Origin: Kineococcus sp. NBC_00420
GTDB lineage: Bacteria > Actinomycetota > Actinomycetes > Actinomycetales > Kineococcaceae
Direction of reading: 5' to 3'
Assembly: GCF_036021035.1 (NCBI RefSeq)
Contig: NZ_CP107930.1
Location: 1,984,001-2,048,000, forward strand
DNA: 64,000 nucleotides
Position numbers and translations under genes: made by a program. Positions 51,198 to 61,093 of this stretch are shown piece after piece. Each line of letters starts with the position of its first letter. The stretch's first letter is position 1. The notes beneath the pieces are model-generated. The model saw nothing but the letters and a program-made list of their open reading frames with translations, did no database searches and was not told the DNA's origin.

Positions 51198-52112
51198 GTG
51201 GACCGCACCATCGTGGTGACCGGGGCGACCGGTCACGTCGGGAACCACTCGCTCGTCCGCCTGCTCGCCGACGGCGAACGCGTCCGGGCGCTCGTCCGTG
51301 GCCCGGAGGGGAAGGACGTCGTGCTCGCGGCGGTGGACCGGGCCGGCGTCGACGCGACGGCGCTGGAGTTCGCGACGGCGACCCTCGACGTCGACGACGG
51401 CTGGAACGAGGCACTGGCGGGTGCGGACGGGGTCCTGCACCACGCCTCGCCCTTCCCGTCGCAACAACCCGAGGACCCTGACGACGTCATCCGCCCGGCC
51501 CGCGAGGGCGCACTCCGCGTCCTGCGCGCCGCCCGCGCGCAGGGCGTCCGCCGGGTCGTCCTGACGTCGTCGTTCGCGGCGGTCGGCTACTCCCGCAGCA
51601 GCGGGGGACCGTTCACCGAAGCGGACTGGACGGACGGTGACGACGTCACCGCCCCGCCCTACGTCCGGTCCAAGGCGCTGGCCGAACGGGCTGCGTGGGC
51701 GTTCGTGGCCGACGGCGGACCGGAACTGGCCGTGGTGAACCCGACCGGGATCTTCGGCCCGACGCTGTCCCCGCGCCTCTCGGCCTCGGTCGCGATGGTC
51801 GCCGCGGTGCTCGCGGGCCGGTCCGTGCCCGACCCCGGACGGGCGTTCGGGATCGTCGACGTGCGCGACGTCGTCGACCTGCACGTGCGCGCCCTGGACG
51901 ATCCGGCAGCGCGCGGGCGCAGGTTCCTGGCGAGCGCCGGCCCGGCCGTGACGCTCGAGTGGCTGACCCGCGTCGTGCTCGACCGCGCCGCACCGGGCCT
52001 CGACCTACCGGGTTCGCCGGTCGTCTCCACCGAGGCGGCCCGCACGGTGCTCGGCTGGCAGCCGCGGGACGGCGTCGCCACCGTTCTGGACACCGTCGAC
52101 AGCCTCCGGTAG
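51198..52112 (+). CDS. NAD-dependent epimerase/dehydratase family reductase
   Basis: 304 residues from GTG 51198 with AAGGAG upstream. Extended SDR with VVTGATGHVGNHSLVRLL, VLHHASPF, VVLTSSFAAVGYS, and YVRSKALAERAAW as the Tyr-Lys site. Closest in appearance to dihydroflavonol 4-reductase-like aldehyde reductases. Downstream of, and likely controlled by, the MerR gene. Its last 108 bases overlap the convergent sigma-factor gene. Confidence 0.9.
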   Translation: MDRTIVVTGATGHVGNHSLVRLLADGERVRALVRGPEGKDVVLAAVDRAGVDATALEFATATLDVDDGWNEALAGADGVLHHASPFPSQQPEDPDDVIRPAREGALRVLRAARAQGVRRVVLTSSFAAVGYSRSSGGPFTEADWTDGDDVTAPPYVRSKALAERAAWAFVADGGPELAVVNPTGIFGPTLSPRLSASVAMVAAVLAGRSVPDPGRAFGIVDVRDVVDLHVRALDDPAARGRRFLASAGPAVTLEWLTRVVLDRAAPGLDLPGSPVVSTEAARTVLGWQPRDGVATVLDTVDSLR

Positions 52113-53006
52113 TCGGCCCGCGTCGGCGGGGACCGCCCAGGTTCCGAGCTTGCCGGGGTTCATCTGGATCCAGACGTCGGTGACCAGCCCGACCCGGACC
52201 CGGAGGTTCAGCACGGCGCGGACGCCGGGCCCGTCGTCGACGCGGTAGGCGAGCCCGTCTCCGGTGATCTCCTCGGCGAAGGCCATCCCGGGGTTCTTGC
52301 GGGCGATGCCGAGCAGGAACCGCGCGACGGCGTCGATGCCGACCACGGGACGTCGGGCCGCGCTGACGACACCGCCGCCGTCGGAGCGCAGCACGACGGA
52401 CGGGTCGAGCAGGGCCGCGAGCATGGCGAGGTCGCCGGTCCCCGCCGCCCGCACGAAGGCCCGGACGACGGCGTCGTGCTCGCGCCGGTCACCCCCGACG
52501 GCGTCGTGCTCGCGCACCCGCCGCCGGGCCGACGACGCGAGTTGGCGCACCGCGGCCGGCGTGCGCCCGACGACCAGGGCGATCTCGGGGAAGGGCATCG
52601 CGAAGACGTCGTGCAGGACGAAGGCGACCCGCTCGGCCGGGGTCATGGCCTCCATGACGACGAGGAGAGCGGTGCTGACGGACTCGTCGAGGGTGACGCG
52701 GTCCAACGGGTCGCCCGTCGCGGGGTTCGGTCCTGGGAAGAGCTGCGCCGGAACGGGTTCCGGCAACCACTCGCCGACGTAGCGCTCGCGCCGGTACCGG
52801 GCGGACCCCAGGACGTCCAGGCACACCCGGCTCGCGACCCGCGTCAGCCACCCCTGCGGGTTCCCGATCACGGCCCGTTCGGCGTCGCCCAGGTGGTACC
52901 AGCGGACGTAGGTCTCCTGGACGGCGTCCTCGGCCTCCGCGATCGTGCCGAGCATCCGGTAGGCCAACGACACCAGCCGCCGACGCTCCCCGGGGACCTC
53001 GTCCAT
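52005..53006 (-). CDS. ECF41-type sigma factor (SigJ-like) with SnoaL domain
   Basis: 333 residues from ATG 53006. Sigma region 2 (LVSLAYRMLGTIAEAEDAVQETYVRWY), region 4 (MTPAERVAFVLHDVFAMPFPEIALVVGRTPAAVRQLASSARRRV, positions ~120-163), then a C-terminal SnoaL-like domain (VVRAFVRAAGTGDLAMLAALLDPSVVL). This fusion defines ECF41 factors, in which the extra domain acts in place of an anti-sigma factor. The last 36 residues are encoded antisense to the reductase gene; a stop earlier could not be found. Confidence 0.9.
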   Translation of the reverse strand: MDEVPGERRRLVSLAYRMLGTIAEAEDAVQETYVRWYHLGDAERAVIGNPQGWLTRVASRVCLDVLGSARYRRERYVGEWLPEPVPAQLFPGPNPATGDPLDRVTLDESVSTALLVVMEAMTPAERVAFVLHDVFAMPFPEIALVVGRTPAAVRQLASSARRRVREHDAVGGDRREHDAVVRAFVRAAGTGDLAMLAALLDPSVVLRSDGGGVVSAARRPVVGIDAVARFLLGIARKNPGMAFAEEITGDGLAYRVDDGPGVRAVLNLRVRVGLVTDVWIQMNPGKLGTWAVPADAGRLPEAVDGVQNGGDAVPRLPAEHRAGRLGGDDRRTR

Positions 53007-53122
53007 GCCGGCTCCTCCCGCTCCTCGTGAGCGGACAGCCTGCCCGGTCGCCGGGCCACCTCACACTCCGGCCCGCCGCGTCGTCAGGAGGACGTGAACA
53101 CACCGTCCCAGGAGGTCAGCCC

Positions 53123-53863
53123 GTGAAGATCGCCGTCGCCGGAGGAACCGGCACCGTCGGACGCCACGTCGTGGACGTGGCCCGGGAGCACGGGCACGAC
53201 ACCGTCGTCCTGTCGCGGGCCACCGGCGTCGACCTCGTCACCGGATCGGGCCTGCGACCCGCGCTGGAGGGGGCCGACGTCGTCGTCGACGTCTCCTCGG
53301 TCGGGACGCGGTCCGCGGACACCTCGCGGCAGTTCTTCGGCGCGGTGACGAGGAACCTGCTGCGTGCGGAGGAGACCGCCGGGGTCGGGCACCACGTGGC
53401 GCTGTCCATCGTCGGCGTCGAGCGAGCACCGTTCGGCTACTACACCGGCAAGGCCCTGCAGGAGGAACTCCTGGCGCAGGCGCGGGTCCCGTGGACCGTC
53501 CTGCGGGCCACGCAGTTCCACGAGTTCGTCGGGCAGGTCCTGGGTCAGGCGACGATCGGTCCCCTGAACCTCGTCCCCGTCATGCGGTCACGACCCGTCG
53601 CGGCGCGGGAGGTCGGTGAACGGCTCGTCGAACTCGCGGGAAAGGGAGCCGCCGGGCGCGTGCGCGACCTCGGTGGACCGGAGGTCCTGCGGATGGTCGA
53701 CATGGTCCGCGACTACGCCCGCGCCACCGGCCGCAGGGGGCCGGTGGTCGCGGTACCGCTGCCGGGCGGGTTCGGGAAGGCGTTGCGGGACGGGACGATC
53801 CTGCCCGGTCCCGACGCCGACCGGGGGCGGCAGACCTTCACCCAGTGGATCGCCCGCCTCTGA
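53123..53863 (+). CDS. NmrA-like/SDR NAD(P)-binding protein
   Basis: 246 residues from GTG 53123 with GGAGG 7 bases upstream. KIAVAGGTGTVGRHVVDVA binds NAD(P); no YxxxK pair, as usual for the NmrA-like branch (HHVALSIVGVERAPFGYYTGKALQEE, positions ~88-113). ECF41 factors typically sit beside an SDR or carboxymuconolactone decarboxylase target gene, so this divergent gene (117 bases away) is the likely target of the sigma factor. Confidence 0.88.
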   Translation: MKIAVAGGTGTVGRHVVDVAREHGHDTVVLSRATGVDLVTGSGLRPALEGADVVVDVSSVGTRSADTSRQFFGAVTRNLLRAEETAGVGHHVALSIVGVERAPFGYYTGKALQEELLAQARVPWTVLRATQFHEFVGQVLGQATIGPLNLVPVMRSRPVAAREVGERLVELAGKGAAGRVRDLGGPEVLRMVDMVRDYARATGRRGPVVAVPLPGGFGKALRDGTILPGPDADRGRQTFTQWIARL

Positions 53864-53866
53864 CGA

Positions 53867-53924
53867 CTCCTGGGGAACTTTCCACCCTTCCCGCGGCTCA
53901 GAAGGGTGGAAATCCTCCCAGGAG
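53867..53924. terminator. Bidirectional terminator between convergent genes
   Basis: CTCCTGGG pairs with CCCAGGAG and the inner TTTCCACCCTTC pairs with GAAGGGTGGAAA, separated by short mismatched bulges, over a loop of about 10 bases. It lies between the ends of the NmrA-like gene and the epimerase gene. Confidence 0.8.
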
Positions 53925-53947
53925 TTGGACGGGGACTGACCCCGGCA

Positions 53948-54859
53948 TCACGCCCGCGGGTCGGGCAGCACGTCGCGCCAGGAGTGCTGCGGCTCGTAAC
54001 CGAGCAGTCGGCGCGCCTTGTCGATGCTGTAGAGGGTCTCGTTCCGCCCCAGTTCTCCGCGGACCTCGACCCCTTCGTAGAAGGTGTCGAGGAGCTCCTG
54101 GGTGCTCGCCGCGACGGACGTGTCGGCGTTGGCCACGTTGAACACCTCGAACCCGAGGCCGTCGGTCTCGAGTGCGCGCAGGGTCATCTGCCCCAGGTCG
54201 CGGGTGTCGATGTAGGAGAAGATGTTGCGCCGGCGCAACGCCGGGTCCGCCAGGAAGGGCGGGAACTTCTCGGCGTACTCGTGGGGCTCGATGACGTTGT
54301 TGATCCGGAAGCCGTAGACGTCCGCGCCGGTCCGGGCCTGGAAGGAGCGCGAGACGACCTCCCCCGCCACCTTGGACATCGCGTAGGAGTCCTCCGGGAC
54401 GACGGGGTGGTCTTCGTCGACGGGCAGGTACAGCGGTTTGCGCTCGCCGCGGGCGAAGCAGATGCCGTAGGTCGTCTCCGAGGAGGCGAAGACCACCTTG
54501 CGGATGCCGAGCCGGGTCGCGGCCTCCAGCACGTTGTAGTGCGCCAGGATGTTCGTCGCGAACGTCGTGGCGTCCGGGGCGATGAGGATCGCGGGGATCG
54601 CCGCGAAGTGGACGACGGCGTCGTAGGCCGAACCCTCGGCCGCGGCCGGGCCCAGCTCGTCGAGGTCGGCCATCGTCGGCACCCCCGCCATCGCGGAGTA
54701 GACCTGGCCGGCGTCGGTCAGGTCGACGCGCAGGTCGGTGACGTCGGGGTGGCGCAGCGGGGTGAGGTCGGCGTTGGTGACCTGGTGGCCCTGGGAGGCC
54801 AGGAACGGGGCGACGTGGTGTCCGGCCTTGCCACTGCCGCCGGTGAAGAAGATGCGCAT
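53948..54859 (-). CDS. NAD-dependent epimerase/dehydratase family protein
   Basis: 303 residues from ATG 54859. MRIFFTGGSGKAGHHVAPFL (NAD fold), VVHFAAIPAILIAPD, VVFASSETTYGICFARGER, DSYAMSKVAGEVVSRSF (Tyr-Lys), then FGFRINNVIEP-like (YGFRINNVIEPHEYAEKF) and FNVANADTSVAASTQELLDTF. Related to GalE/uronate dehydrogenases. Substrate unknown; the next gene (sugar-binding lipoprotein) is separated from it by a terminator. Confidence 0.88.
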   Translation of the reverse strand: MRIFFTGGSGKAGHHVAPFLASQGHQVTNADLTPLRHPDVTDLRVDLTDAGQVYSAMAGVPTMADLDELGPAAAEGSAYDAVVHFAAIPAILIAPDATTFATNILAHYNVLEAATRLGIRKVVFASSETTYGICFARGERKPLYLPVDEDHPVVPEDSYAMSKVAGEVVSRSFQARTGADVYGFRINNVIEPHEYAEKFPPFLADPALRRRNIFSYIDTRDLGQMTLRALETDGLGFEVFNVANADTSVAASTQELLDTFYEGVEVRGELGRNETLYSIDKARRLLGYEPQHSWRDVLPDPRA

Positions 54860-54924
54860 GGGACCAGCCAACCACCCATCTCGCGTTGCGCCAGGCCGAA
54901 CTCCCGCCGACCCCGGACGCGGAA

Positions 54925-54955
54925 GGACCCCGGCAGGGAAACCCTGCCGGGGTCC
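54925..54955 (-). terminator. Perfect 14-bp hairpin after the sugar-binding protein gene
   Basis: GGACCCCGGCAGGG, loop AAA, CCCTGCCGGGGTCC: a perfect, very stable stem 23 bases downstream of the minus-strand stop at 54978. It should end the SBP transcript. Confidence 0.85.
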
Positions 54956-54977
54956 GGGTGGTCCGGTGCGCGTCAGG

Positions 54978-55979
54978 TCAGCGCGTGCCGGCCTTCGCGT
55001 ACTTCGACACCGCGTCGATGTTGCTGGAGTCGATGAACGCGGGCCCGGTCAGCGTCGCCTGCCCACCGCCGATGGTGTTGGCGTTGTTCAGGTACAGCCA
55101 GAGCGAGTCGATCGCCTCGTACCCCTGCAGGTAGGGCTGCTGGTCGACGGCCCACTCGACCTTCTTATCCACGATGGCCTGGACGAGCTCGGCGTTGGTG
55201 TCGAACGTCGCCAGCTTGGCCGAGCTGCCCGCCTCCGCGATCGACTGGGTGGCGATCAGCGCGATCGGAGCGCCCAGGGTGATGACGTGGTCGATGGACG
55301 AGTCCTGCTGGAGCTTGGCGGTCAGGGTCGTCTGCACCGCCGAGGAGTCCGTGCCGTTGACGTAGATGTTCTCCACCGAGCCGGCCCCACCGAGGCCCGC
55401 GGCCACGCCCTTGCAGCGGTCCTCGAGCTGGACCTGTCCCTGGGTCTGGATGACGCAGAGGACCTTCTTCGCGCCGTCGGTGCCCAGGCGCGCGCCCGCC
55501 GCCTTGCCGGCGATGGACTCGTCCTGACCGAAGTACCCGATGGCCCCGACGGACTGCCAGTCGTTGAACCCCGCGTTGAACGCGACGACGGGGATGCCCG
55601 CGGCCTTGGCGTTCGCCAGTGCGGTCGTGAGGGCCGAGGCGTTCGGCATCGAGACCGCGATGGCGTCGACCTTGGAGTCGACGGCGTTCTGGATGAGCGT
55701 CGCCTGCTGCGCCGCGTTGTCGTTGTTGGAGTACTGGTAGGTGATGTTGTCCTTGGCCGCGGCGGCGTCGGCCCCCTTGCGGATGATGTCGAAGAAGGTG
55801 TCACCCGCCGAAGCGTGCGTGATCAGGGCGACCTTGAACTTCGGCGTGCTGGCGACGGCGCCGCCACTGGCGTCGTCACCGCTCTTCTCGGCTCCACCGG
55901 TGCTGCTGCAGGCCGCCAGCCCGAGCGCCGCGACCGCCAGAACTGCTGCGGTGCGGAGTCCTCCACGAGACGTCTTCAT
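54978..55979 (-). CDS. Sugar ABC transporter substrate-binding lipoprotein
   Basis: 333 residues from ATG 55979. Lipobox LAAC with Cys24, then a Ser/Gly-rich linker and a type I periplasmic-binding fold (FKVALITHASAGDTFFDIIRKG, YQYSNNDNAAQQATLIQNAVDSKVDAI, GIPVVAFNAGF, IGYFGQDESIAGKAAGARL). Such CUT2 proteins bind ribose, xylose or inositol. A terminator separates it from the isomerase gene upstream, so it has its own level of expression. Confidence 0.92.
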   Translation of the reverse strand: MKTSRGGLRTAAVLAVAALGLAACSSTGGAEKSGDDASGGAVASTPKFKVALITHASAGDTFFDIIRKGADAAAAKDNITYQYSNNDNAAQQATLIQNAVDSKVDAIAVSMPNASALTTALANAKAAGIPVVAFNAGFNDWQSVGAIGYFGQDESIAGKAAGARLGTDGAKKVLCVIQTQGQVQLEDRCKGVAAGLGGAGSVENIYVNGTDSSAVQTTLTAKLQQDSSIDHVITLGAPIALIATQSIAEAGSSAKLATFDTNAELVQAIVDKKVEWAVDQQPYLQGYEAIDSLWLYLNNANTIGGGQATLTGPAFIDSSNIDAVSKYAKAGTR

Positions 55980-56090
55980 GTCGTTCCCATCCTCGTCGAC
56001 AGGCGTCACCCGCACCGTGCGGGTGACTCAGTCCGGCCTGTTGGTCGTGCTCACCTGCGCCGACGGCCGGGCCGGGCGGTGCATCCGTGG

Positions 56091-56118
56091 GGTGACCCAC
56101 CCGGGTGGGTGGGTCACC
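56091..56118 (-). terminator. Hairpin between the isomerase and the SBP gene
   Basis: GGTGACCCACCC, loop GGGT, GGGTGGGTCACC: perfect 12-bp stem, 6 bases beyond the minus-strand stop at 56125. It would end or attenuate the long iol transcript before the SBP gene. Confidence 0.8.
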
Positions 56119-56124
56119 GGTCGA

Positions 56125-57030
56125 TCACCAGCGGTCGACGAACTCCTGGATCCGCTGGCGCATGGAGCGGCTGGACTCCTCGGCCTTCTCCTCCCAGGCG
56201 AAGACGCTGGAGCAGAGGGCTCCGGAGAACCCGACCTCACCCAGAGCGGAGAAGATGCCGTCGAAGTCGACCTCACCCTCGCCGATGTTCAGGTGCTGGT
56301 GGATCCGTGCGGTGGAACCCGGCGGGTTGACGATGTAGCGCAACCCGCTGGAGGCCCGGAAGTCGAAGCTGTCCGCCACGTGGACGTGGCGGACCAGGTC
56401 ACCCGCGTAGCGGATGATCCCCGGGCCGTCGCCGCCCTGGTGGTAGGTGTGCGGGGTGCAGTAGACGAACCCGATCCAGGGCTGGTCCAGACCCCGGACG
56501 AGGTCGACGGCCCGGTAGCCGTCCTCGACGAAGTCGTCGGGGTGCGGTTCGAGGCGCAGTTCGACGCCCTTCTCCTCGAAGTGCGGGAGCAGTTCCTCGA
56601 GGGAGTCGAAGAACCGCGCCTCGCTGGCCTCGGGGAGTTCCGGGCGACCGTTGAACTCGCTCTGCACCACGGGGACGCCGAGCTCGCTCGTCACCTCGAG
56701 GATGCGCTCCACGTTGCGCACGGCCTGCTTGCGCTCGTCCTCACCCGGACCGGACCAGCGCTGGACGAACTGCGTGGAGGCCACCCCGACCCCGGCCGCG
56801 TCCAGGGCGGACCGGAACTTCCGGACGGTCGCGAGGTCGACCCGCGGGTGGCGGAAGAAGGGGATGAAGTCCTCGCGCGGCGAGAGCTCGATCCACTCGT
56901 AGCCGAGGTCGGCGACCAGTCCGGGGAGGTCCAGCAGCGGCACCTCGCGGAACATGTAGGTGTCGAGCGCGATCTGCAGGTCCGCGTTGCGCGGTACGGC
57001 GTCGGCGACGAACCCGGGAGCCAGGCTCAC
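56125..57030 (-). CDS. Sugar phosphate isomerase/epimerase (TIM-barrel)
   Basis: 301 residues from GTG 57030, overlapping iolG by 4 nt (GTGA). [96 protein letters not shown] and [12 protein letters not shown] carry Glu/His/Asp ligands of the AP-endonuclease-2 fold. In this context it probably acts on a 2-keto-inositol or related sugar; an IolI/IolH-like role is plausible. Confidence 0.87.
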   Translation of the reverse strand: MSLAPGFVADAVPRNADLQIALDTYMFREVPLLDLPGLVADLGYEWIELSPREDFIPFFRHPRVDLATVRKFRSALDAAGVGVASTQFVQRWSGPGEDERKQAVRNVERILEVTSELGVPVVQSEFNGRPELPEASEARFFDSLEELLPHFEEKGVELRLEPHPDDFVEDGYRAVDLVRGLDQPWIGFVYCTPHTYHQGGDGPGIIRYAGDLVRHVHVADSFDFRASSGLRYIVNPPGSTARIHQHLNIGEGEVDFDGIFSALGEVGFSGALCSSVFAWEEKAEESSRSMRQRIQEFVDRW

Positions 57031-58085
57031 GGTTTCGCCCCCAGGTCGACCTCGACGCGCTCCCCGGTGCGCAGGGACTCCACCCCGGCTGCGCACACCG
57101 CGGCCGCCGCATAGCCGTCCCAGACACCCGGCCCGTCGACGTTCGCCCCGGAGCGGACGGCATCGATCCAGCGCTGGAACTCCACGTCGTAGGCGGCGCC
57201 GAACCGTTCCTTGAAGTCCTTGGGGATGCTGCCACCCCAGCCCTGGCCGGACTGGGTGACCATGCCCTCGGGCAGGCCGATGCGCGCCTGCCCCTTCTCG
57301 GCGACGAGTTCGGTGCGCACCTCGTAGCCGAAGGTGGTGTTCACGAAGATCTCGACGTCCACGAGGATCCCGGACTCGGTCTCCATGATGACGAACTGCG
57401 GGTCCCGCAGCCCTTCGGGGGCGGCGCTCGTCGACCGCGGCGCGATGACGCGGATGGCCACGATCTCCTCCCCCGTCAGGTAGCGGGCGATGTCGACCTC
57501 GTGCACGACGGAGTCGAGGATGAGCATCTCGGAGGAGAAGTTCGGCGGGGTCGTCGCGTTGCGGTGGGCGCAGTGCAGGAACAGCGTCCGGCCGTACTCA
57601 CCGGACTCGACGAGCCCCCGCAGCTGCTGGTACCCGGCGTCGAAGCGACGCATGAAACCGACCTGCACGAGCGGGCGACCCAGGGCCGCCTCGGCCTCGA
57701 CGATCCGCCGCGACGTCTCCGGCGAGGTCGTGAGGGGCTTCTCGCAGAGGACGGGCTTGCCGGCCTCGAGGGCCACCAGCACGAGGTCCTCGTGGGTGAA
57801 ACCCGGGGTGGCGATGACGATGGCGTCGACCTCGGGGTCGAGGATCGCGGCCTTCGGGTCGTGGATGGCCCGGACCCCGAACTCGGCGGCCACGGCGTCG
57901 GTCCGCGCCGCGTCGACGTCGCTGACGGCGACCAGTTCCGCGCCCGCGGTCAGCGTCGCCAACCGCCGGGCGTGGTCCTGGCCCATCATGCCGACCCCGA
58001 GCACGGCGACCCGCACGGCGCGGTCCCGGTCGTAGCCCGCCCGGGCGCTGTCCGGTTCCAGGGCGGTGGTGGTCGAGGTGCTCAT
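57027..58085 (-). CDS. iolG: Inositol 2-dehydrogenase
   Basis: 352 residues. [20 protein letters not shown] (NAD), [33 protein letters not shown] (positions ~91-123), [35 protein letters not shown] (catalytic Asp/His) and [12 protein letters not shown] match IolG. It oxidises myo-inositol to scyllo-inosose with NAD+. Neighbours encode the inositol-type ABC transporter and isomerase, and iolD/iolB lie just upstream. Confidence 0.88.
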   Translation of the reverse strand: MSTSTTTALEPDSARAGYDRDRAVRVAVLGVGMMGQDHARRLATLTAGAELVAVSDVDAARTDAVAAEFGVRAIHDPKAAILDPEVDAIVIATPGFTHEDLVLVALEAGKPVLCEKPLTTSPETSRRIVEAEAALGRPLVQVGFMRRFDAGYQQLRGLVESGEYGRTLFLHCAHRNATTPPNFSSEMLILDSVVHEVDIARYLTGEEIVAIRVIAPRSTSAAPEGLRDPQFVIMETESGILVDVEIFVNTTFGYEVRTELVAEKGQARIGLPEGMVTQSGQGWGGSIPKDFKERFGAAYDVEFQRWIDAVRSGANVDGPGVWDGYAAAAVCAAGVESLRTGERVEVDLGAKP

Positions 58086-58126
58086 GACGGGTCGTCTCTC
58101 CTTCTCGTGCTGCGGGGTGTTCGGGG

Positions 58127-58954
58127 TCAGAGCTTGTCGGTCGCCGCGGTGACGGCCGACAGTTCGTGGCTGAGGGCTTCGAGCTCGGCGCCCCCGGCCA
58201 TCTCGTTGGTCAGCTGGTCCAGCGAGATCTCCGCGCGGGAGGAGTCCAGGGACACGTTGCCGCGGTTGAGGATCACGAAGTGGTTGCCGACGAGGTACGC
58301 GTGGTGGGGGTTGTGGGTGATGAAGATGACCCCGAGTCCCGCGTCACGGGCCTTCGCGACGTACTTGAGCACCACCCCGGACTGCTTGACGCCCAGCGCG
58401 GCCGTCGGCTCGTCCAGGATCAGCACCTTCGCCCCGAAGTAGATCGCCCGGGCGATCGCGATGCACTGGCGCTGCCCCCCGGAGAGCGCCCCCACCGGCC
58501 GGTCCAGGTCGGGCACCGAGATGCCCATCTTGGTCAGTTCCTCGCCGGTGATCCGCACCATCGACTTCACGTCCAGGCTGGCGAAGGGACCCCAGCCCTT
58601 GCGCATCTCCTGACCGAGGAAGAAGTTGCGCCAGATCGACATCAGCGGCACCAGCGCCAGGTCCTGGTAGACCGTCGCGATGCCCCGTTCCAGCGAGTCG
58701 CGCGGGGAGGAGAAGTGCACCTCCTCACCGTTCACGGTGAGGACCCCGTCGGAGTGCGTGTGCAACCCGGCGATGATCTTGATGAGCGTGGACTTCCCGG
58801 CGCCGTTGTCCCCCAGCACGCAGGTGATCTCGCCCTGGCGCACGGACAACGTGACGCCCCGGAGCGCGTGCACGTTGCCGTACTTCTTGCCCACGTCGTC
58901 CAGGCGCAGGATCTCCTGGTTGGGAGCCTGCTGGCCGCTGTCGGAACCTGTCAT
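58127..58954 (-). CDS. Sugar ABC transporter ATPase, single ABC domain
   Basis: 275 residues. Walker [10 protein letters not shown] (48-56), Q-loop [11 protein letters not shown], signature LSGGQRQ (157-163), Walker [13 protein letters not shown] (177-188), H-loop [13 protein letters not shown]. Most CUT2 importers have an RbsA-type ATPase with two fused ABC domains (~500 residues); this has one, so it must act as a homodimer. Coupled to the permease upstream, and the SBP lies two genes downstream. Confidence 0.92.
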   Translation of the reverse strand: MTGSDSGQQAPNQEILRLDDVGKKYGNVHALRGVTLSVRQGEITCVLGDNGAGKSTLIKIIAGLHTHSDGVLTVNGEEVHFSSPRDSLERGIATVYQDLALVPLMSIWRNFFLGQEMRKGWGPFASLDVKSMVRITGEELTKMGISVPDLDRPVGALSGGQRQCIAIARAIYFGAKVLILDEPTAALGVKQSGVVLKYVAKARDAGLGVIFITHNPHHAYLVGNHFVILNRGNVSLDSSRAEISLDQLTNEMAGGAELEALSHELSAVTAATDKL

Positions 58955-58959
58955 CGCGT

Positions 58960-60042
58960 TCACCTCTTCGCCGCCTGGTTCTTCACCACGAGGTTGACCA
59001 CGGTCGCGATGACGAGCATCGCGCCCAGGAACAGCTTGTTCCAGTCCGCGTTCCACCCCGCGTAGACGATGCCGTTGGTGACGACCCCGTAGATCAGCGC
59101 GCCGATCGCGGCACCGATCGCGGAGCCGTACCCACCGGTCATCAGGCAACCGCCGACGACGGCCGCGATGATGTAGAACAGTTCGTTGCCGACGCCGTTG
59201 CCCGACTGGACGTTGGAGTAGGCGAACAGGTTGTGCATCCCCAGCAGCCACGCCGTGAACCCGACGCCCATGAACAGGCCGATCTTCACCGCCTTCACCG
59301 GGACACCGACCGCGCGGGCCGCGGCCGGGTCCCCGCCGGCGGCGAAGATCCAGTTCCCGACCCGGGTCCGCAGCAGGATCCACGTCGCCACGACCACGAG
59401 GACGACCCAGAAGATGATCGGCACCCGCAGCCCGTTGCCCACCGGCAGGGAGTAGTTGAAGAACGCCCTGGCCGAGGAGTACCCGGCCATGTCGGTGATC
59501 GTCGGCGAGGACACCCCGCCGGAGACGACCTTCGTCACGCCCAGGTTCAGACCGGTCAGCATGAAGAACGACCCGAGGGTGATGATGAAGCTCGGCAACC
59601 CCGTCCGCACGAAGAGCCAGCCGTTGAAGAGACCGACGGCCAGGGCCACGACGAGCGAGATCAGCACGCCGACCCAGATGTTCAGGTGCAGCTGGTAGGC
59701 CGTGGTCGCCGCCGTCAACGACGCCGTCGTCACCGCGACACCGGCGGAGAGGTCGAACTCCCCGCCGATCATCAGCAGCGCCACGCTGACGGCCATGATG
59801 CCGATCGTGGAGCTGGAGTAGAGCACGGTGAAGATGCTCGCGCCCGAACGCAGCGTCGGGGCCACGGCGAGGAACAGCACGAGCAGGGCGATCGCTCCGA
59901 TGAGCGACCCGATCTCGGGACGGGAGACCAGCGAGGCCAGCGCCGATCGGCGCTGGACGCGGTCGTCGGCCGAGGTGGCCTTCCCCCCCGAGTGCGTGGT
60001 CGGGGGTTCCTGTCCCGTGGCGCTCTGCACGCTGTGACTCAC
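58960..60042 (-). CDS. Sugar ABC transporter permease (CUT2)
   Basis: 360 residues from GTG 60042, with ~10 membrane helices. LLMIGGEFDLSAGVAVTTASL and IAAVVGGCLMTGGYGSAIGAAIGALIYGVVTNGI are the RbsC-family signatures, and SGGVSSPTITDM lies in the usual extracytoplasmic loop. Together with the single-domain ATPase and the SBP it would form an inositol- or ribose-type importer. Confidence 0.92.
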   Translation of the reverse strand: MSHSVQSATGQEPPTTHSGGKATSADDRVQRRSALASLVSRPEIGSLIGAIALLVLFLAVAPTLRSGASIFTVLYSSSTIGIMAVSVALLMIGGEFDLSAGVAVTTASLTAATTAYQLHLNIWVGVLISLVVALAVGLFNGWLFVRTGLPSFIITLGSFFMLTGLNLGVTKVVSGGVSSPTITDMAGYSSARAFFNYSLPVGNGLRVPIIFWVVLVVVATWILLRTRVGNWIFAAGGDPAAARAVGVPVKAVKIGLFMGVGFTAWLLGMHNLFAYSNVQSGNGVGNELFYIIAAVVGGCLMTGGYGSAIGAAIGALIYGVVTNGIVYAGWNADWNKLFLGAMLVIATVVNLVVKNQAAKR

Positions 60043-60131
60043 GGGGTCACGCTCCCCGTCGCAGTGCGAATCTCCATCGATCCGTTCCTCTCTGGTGTGC
60101 CGAGCCGATCCGACGTTCGAACGGCGAAGGT

Positions 60132-61034
60132 CTAGCGGCAGGAGTTGAGGTACGTGCGGGTGCGGGTGGCGATCGGCAGGGGTGCGTCGAAGGCCACCGG
60201 GTAGAGGTCCTGCTCGACGATCGCGAAGAGGTCGCGGCCGAGGCCCTCGAGCGCCTCGAGGATCGGCGGCATGGCCGGGATCCCGTGCGGCGGCTCGACC
60301 ATGGCGCCCAGCTTGACGGCCTCGCCGAACGGGAGGTCCTCGGCCTTCACCCTGGCGACGATCGCCGGGTCCACCTGCTTGAGGTGGACGTAGGCGATCC
60401 GGTCGGGGTGGTCGGCGATGATCTTCAGGTTGTCGCCACCGGAGTACGACACGTGCCCGGTGTCGAGGCAGAGCTTCACCACGTCGGGGTCGGTCAGTTC
60501 GAGGAACCGGTCGACCTCGGCGTGGGTGTCGATGTGGGTGTCGGCGTGGGAGTGGACCGCGATCTGCAGGCCGTAGCCGTTGCGCACGTCCCGGCCGAGG
60601 CGGTCCATGCCGGCGGCGAGGCGGGCCCAGCCGTCCTCGTCGAGTTCGCGCGGTTCGATCTGCTCGCCGGTCTTGTCGCTGCGCCACTGGCCGGGGATCA
60701 CCACGAGGTGGGTGCCGCCCATGGCCTGGGTGAGCTTGGCGACCTGCTCGACCTGCGCCCACGCCTCGTCGTAGTGGTCGGGGCGGTGCAGGGCGGCGAA
60801 GATCGTGCCGGCGGACACCTTGAGCCGGCGCTTCTCGAGCTCGTCGGAGAGTTCGGCGGGGTCGGTCGGGAGGTAGCCGTACGGCCCCAGCTCGATCCAC
60901 TCGTAGCCGGCGTCGACGACCTCGTCGAGGAAGCGGGCGGCTGGGGTCTGCAGCGGGTCCTCGGCGAACCAGACGCCCCAGGAGTCCGGAGCGGTGCCGA
61001 TGGTCACGGCGCCTGTTGTCGGGGTGCGGCCCAT
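60132..61034 (-). CDS. TIM-barrel isomerase/dehydratase of the inositol cluster (IolE/IolI-like)
   Basis: 300 residues. TIGTAPDSWGVWFAEDPLQTP, VDAGYEWIELGPYGYLPTDP, GLQIAVHSHADTHIDTHAEVDRFLEL, VVKLCLDTGHVSYSGGDN, IAYVHLKQVDPAIVARV and AIVEQDLYPV form the metal site. The start and the VHSHADTHI motif are typical of actinobacterial inositol loci, where such proteins act as inosose dehydratase or isomerase. It starts a minus-strand operon with permease, ATPase and iolG. Confidence 0.85.
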   Translation of the reverse strand: MGRTPTTGAVTIGTAPDSWGVWFAEDPLQTPAARFLDEVVDAGYEWIELGPYGYLPTDPAELSDELEKRRLKVSAGTIFAALHRPDHYDEAWAQVEQVAKLTQAMGGTHLVVIPGQWRSDKTGEQIEPRELDEDGWARLAAGMDRLGRDVRNGYGLQIAVHSHADTHIDTHAEVDRFLELTDPDVVKLCLDTGHVSYSGGDNLKIIADHPDRIAYVHLKQVDPAIVARVKAEDLPFGEAVKLGAMVEPPHGIPAMPPILEALEGLGRDLFAIVEQDLYPVAFDAPLPIATRTRTYLNSCR

Positions 61035-61093
61035 GGGGAAGTTCCTCCACGTCGTCGTGCGTCGCCGTCCCGGCGGGGAGGGCGACTGCGGAA

